A stretch of 64,000 nucleotides of DNA, taken from positions 43,054,868 to 43,118,867 of the forward strand of contig NC_084591.1 of NCBI RefSeq assembly GCF_033807715.1, given 5' to 3'. The notes below the pieces were generated by a model. That model did not search any database, was not told the origin of the DNA, and saw only the letters and a list, made by a program, of their open reading frames with translations. Origin of the DNA: Cololabis saira. Lineage: Eukaryota > Chordata > Actinopteri > Beloniformes > Belonidae. The position numbers and the translations under genes were made by a program. Positions 62,717 through 64,000 of this stretch are shown piece by piece (the stretch's first letter is position 1; each line of letters opens with the position of its first letter).

Positions 62717-63206
62717 GGTAGCAATTTATAACAACTACACACTATTAAGCATTAGTTAGTTAGATAGTCCTCACTTTAGATGGGCTCTCCTGAAACACTT
62801 AACATAAATCGTTCATTGAGTATGAATAAGTGTTTATAAAACATGTATTAACACTCTAACCATGTACAAATGTACGCATAAATATACATACAAATGGTTC
62901 GTATATAATTTACTTAGACATTCTAAATGATCTTATGAACCATTAACAGACATATAATACTTATTTATAAATGGTGAACCTATCATTTACAAAGTATGAG
63001 AATCCAGCTATACAAATGATACATTCATGATCAATTAAGCATTTTACTAATGCTTAATAGTGTATGGTTGTAAGGTTTATAACTGTGTTTATTAATGCTT
63101 AGTAATGTATGAATAATGCTTTACTAATGATGAATTCATGATCAATTAAGAATTTACTGATGCTTAAGTAATGCTTAACAGTGTGTAGTTATTATAAAGT
63201 GCTACC
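62717..63206. mobile_element. GGTAGCA inverted-repeat element (hAT-like MITE)
   Basis: 490 bp. The left end GGTAGCAATTTATAACAACT and right end AGTTATTATAAAGTGCTACC are inverted repeats continuing through ACACTATTAAGCATTA. Flanks GGAATATG / AGAATATG match at 7 of 8, fitting an 8-bp hAT-type duplication. The interior is full of TAATGCTTA words. Confidence 0.82.
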
Positions 63207-63447
63207 AGAATATGACATTAAATATCTAGTTTGCATTGACCTACACAGCAGAAAATTTGAGAAGCCAGAGGGCAAAAACGTCACCTAACAAATATTAGAG
63301 GAAAAAACTCTTGAGAGGCTTCATCAAGGAGACGAGAACATATATAGATCTGTGCTGAGCAGGCGCTTCAAAACTCAAACTGTTGTCAACAAGAGGGTGA
63401 CAACAAGAAGAAAGAAAGAAAAAAAATGATCAAGAAACCTCCCAGAG

Positions 63448-63813
63448 CAGGGGTCGGCAACCCGCAGCTCTTTAGTGCCGCCCTAGTGGCTCCCTGGAGC
63501 TTTTTCAAAAATGTTTGACCTCTTTTACCTTTTTTTCTCTCTTTATTGTCTCTTTTTTTTAATCTTTTTTTCCTTTTTTATTCTTTTTTTCCTTTTTTTC
63601 CTCTTTTTTTCCTTTTTCGTTTTCCTTTTTAATCTCGACATTTCGACTTTTTTCTCGACATTTCGCCTTTTTTCTCGACATTTCGCCTTTCGCCATTTGC
63701 CTTCATTCTAAGGCTTATAAAAGACTTTTCATTTTTTGCGGCTCCAGACATATTTGTTTTTTGTGTTTTTGGTCCAATACGACTCTTTTAACATTTTGAG
63801 TTGCCGACCCCTG
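63448..63813 (+). mobile_element. hAT-type family C, copy 4
   Basis: 366 bp, CAGGGGTCGGCAACCC to GTTGCCGACCCCTG. It has the shortest internal array of the family (three TTTTTTCTCGACATTTCG units) but otherwise complete ends and the shared GCGGCTCCAGACATATTTG part. Flanks TCCCAGAG / CCCCAAAG match at 6 of 8. Confidence 0.9.
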
Positions 63814-64000
63814 CCCCAAAGTATTCTCCTCTGGAATGGGCTGCTGAGCTGGGATGTCAAGTTGGTCAATTTGCTGCAAGAGATTTTGGGAAAGATAAGA
63901 GCATTCCTGGCAAGTAAGACACCACTGGAAACTCAAACTCAACAATTATCCTGTCAAGGACTAGAGCTGCTGAAGAAAACCTACGGTGGACCCCAGTGTT

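Overview
This is a teleost fish genomic window. The evidence is a long intron-rich vertebrate gene, AT-rich introns full of fish-type MITEs, hAT, Tc1, Harbinger-like, L2-like and RTE-like elements, a tRNA-derived SINE, and long microsatellites. There are no prokaryotic features.

One host gene fills most of the window on the + strand: ptprz1 (receptor-type protein tyrosine phosphatase zeta / phosphacan). I could thread 24 coding exons from 4616 to 54716. Splice sites and phases are consistent throughout, and the sum is 5112 nt, which gives 1703 residues plus a stop. The gene starts before the window: signal peptide and most of the carbonic-anhydrase-like (CA) domain are missing. In order the window holds the C-terminal part of the CA domain (exons 1-3), one fibronectin III domain (4-5), a short linker exon (6), a 2.3 kb Ser/Thr-rich exon with Ser-Gly-Ser-Gly glycosaminoglycan sites (7), the transmembrane exon (8), juxtamembrane exons (9-10), an active phosphatase domain D1 with [10 protein letters not shown] (11-17), an inactive D2 with HDD in place of HCS (18-23), and a last exon ending in a PDZ-binding Ser-Leu-Val (24). 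I number residues from the first codon visible in the window. A 21-nt in-frame microexon lies in the intron after exon 10, and intron 8 has a GC donor.

The introns are crowded with mobile DNA. A palindromic MITE family of about 0.4 kb (ends CACTGCAAAAA / TTTTTGCAGTG) occurs 12 times. A hAT-type family with CAGGGGTCGGCAACC ends and an internal TCTCGACATTT tandem array occurs 4 times, plus fragments. Three DNA elements lie almost back to back at 13.6-15.6 kb, two of them with Myb/SANT-like relics. An RTE-like LINE at 32.6-36.0 kb is split by a hAT copy and by a pair of nested inverted-repeat elements. L2-like LINE pieces recur, one of them carrying a SINE with a perfect 17-bp target duplication.

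Beyond the gene's 3' end (about 55.5 kb) lie a decayed Tc1-like transposon split by a LINE with an intact 1058-codon endonuclease/reverse transcriptase ORF on the minus strand (56016-59192), then repeat-rich intergenic DNA with a 490-bp inverted-repeat element and a further hAT copy. I found no second host gene.
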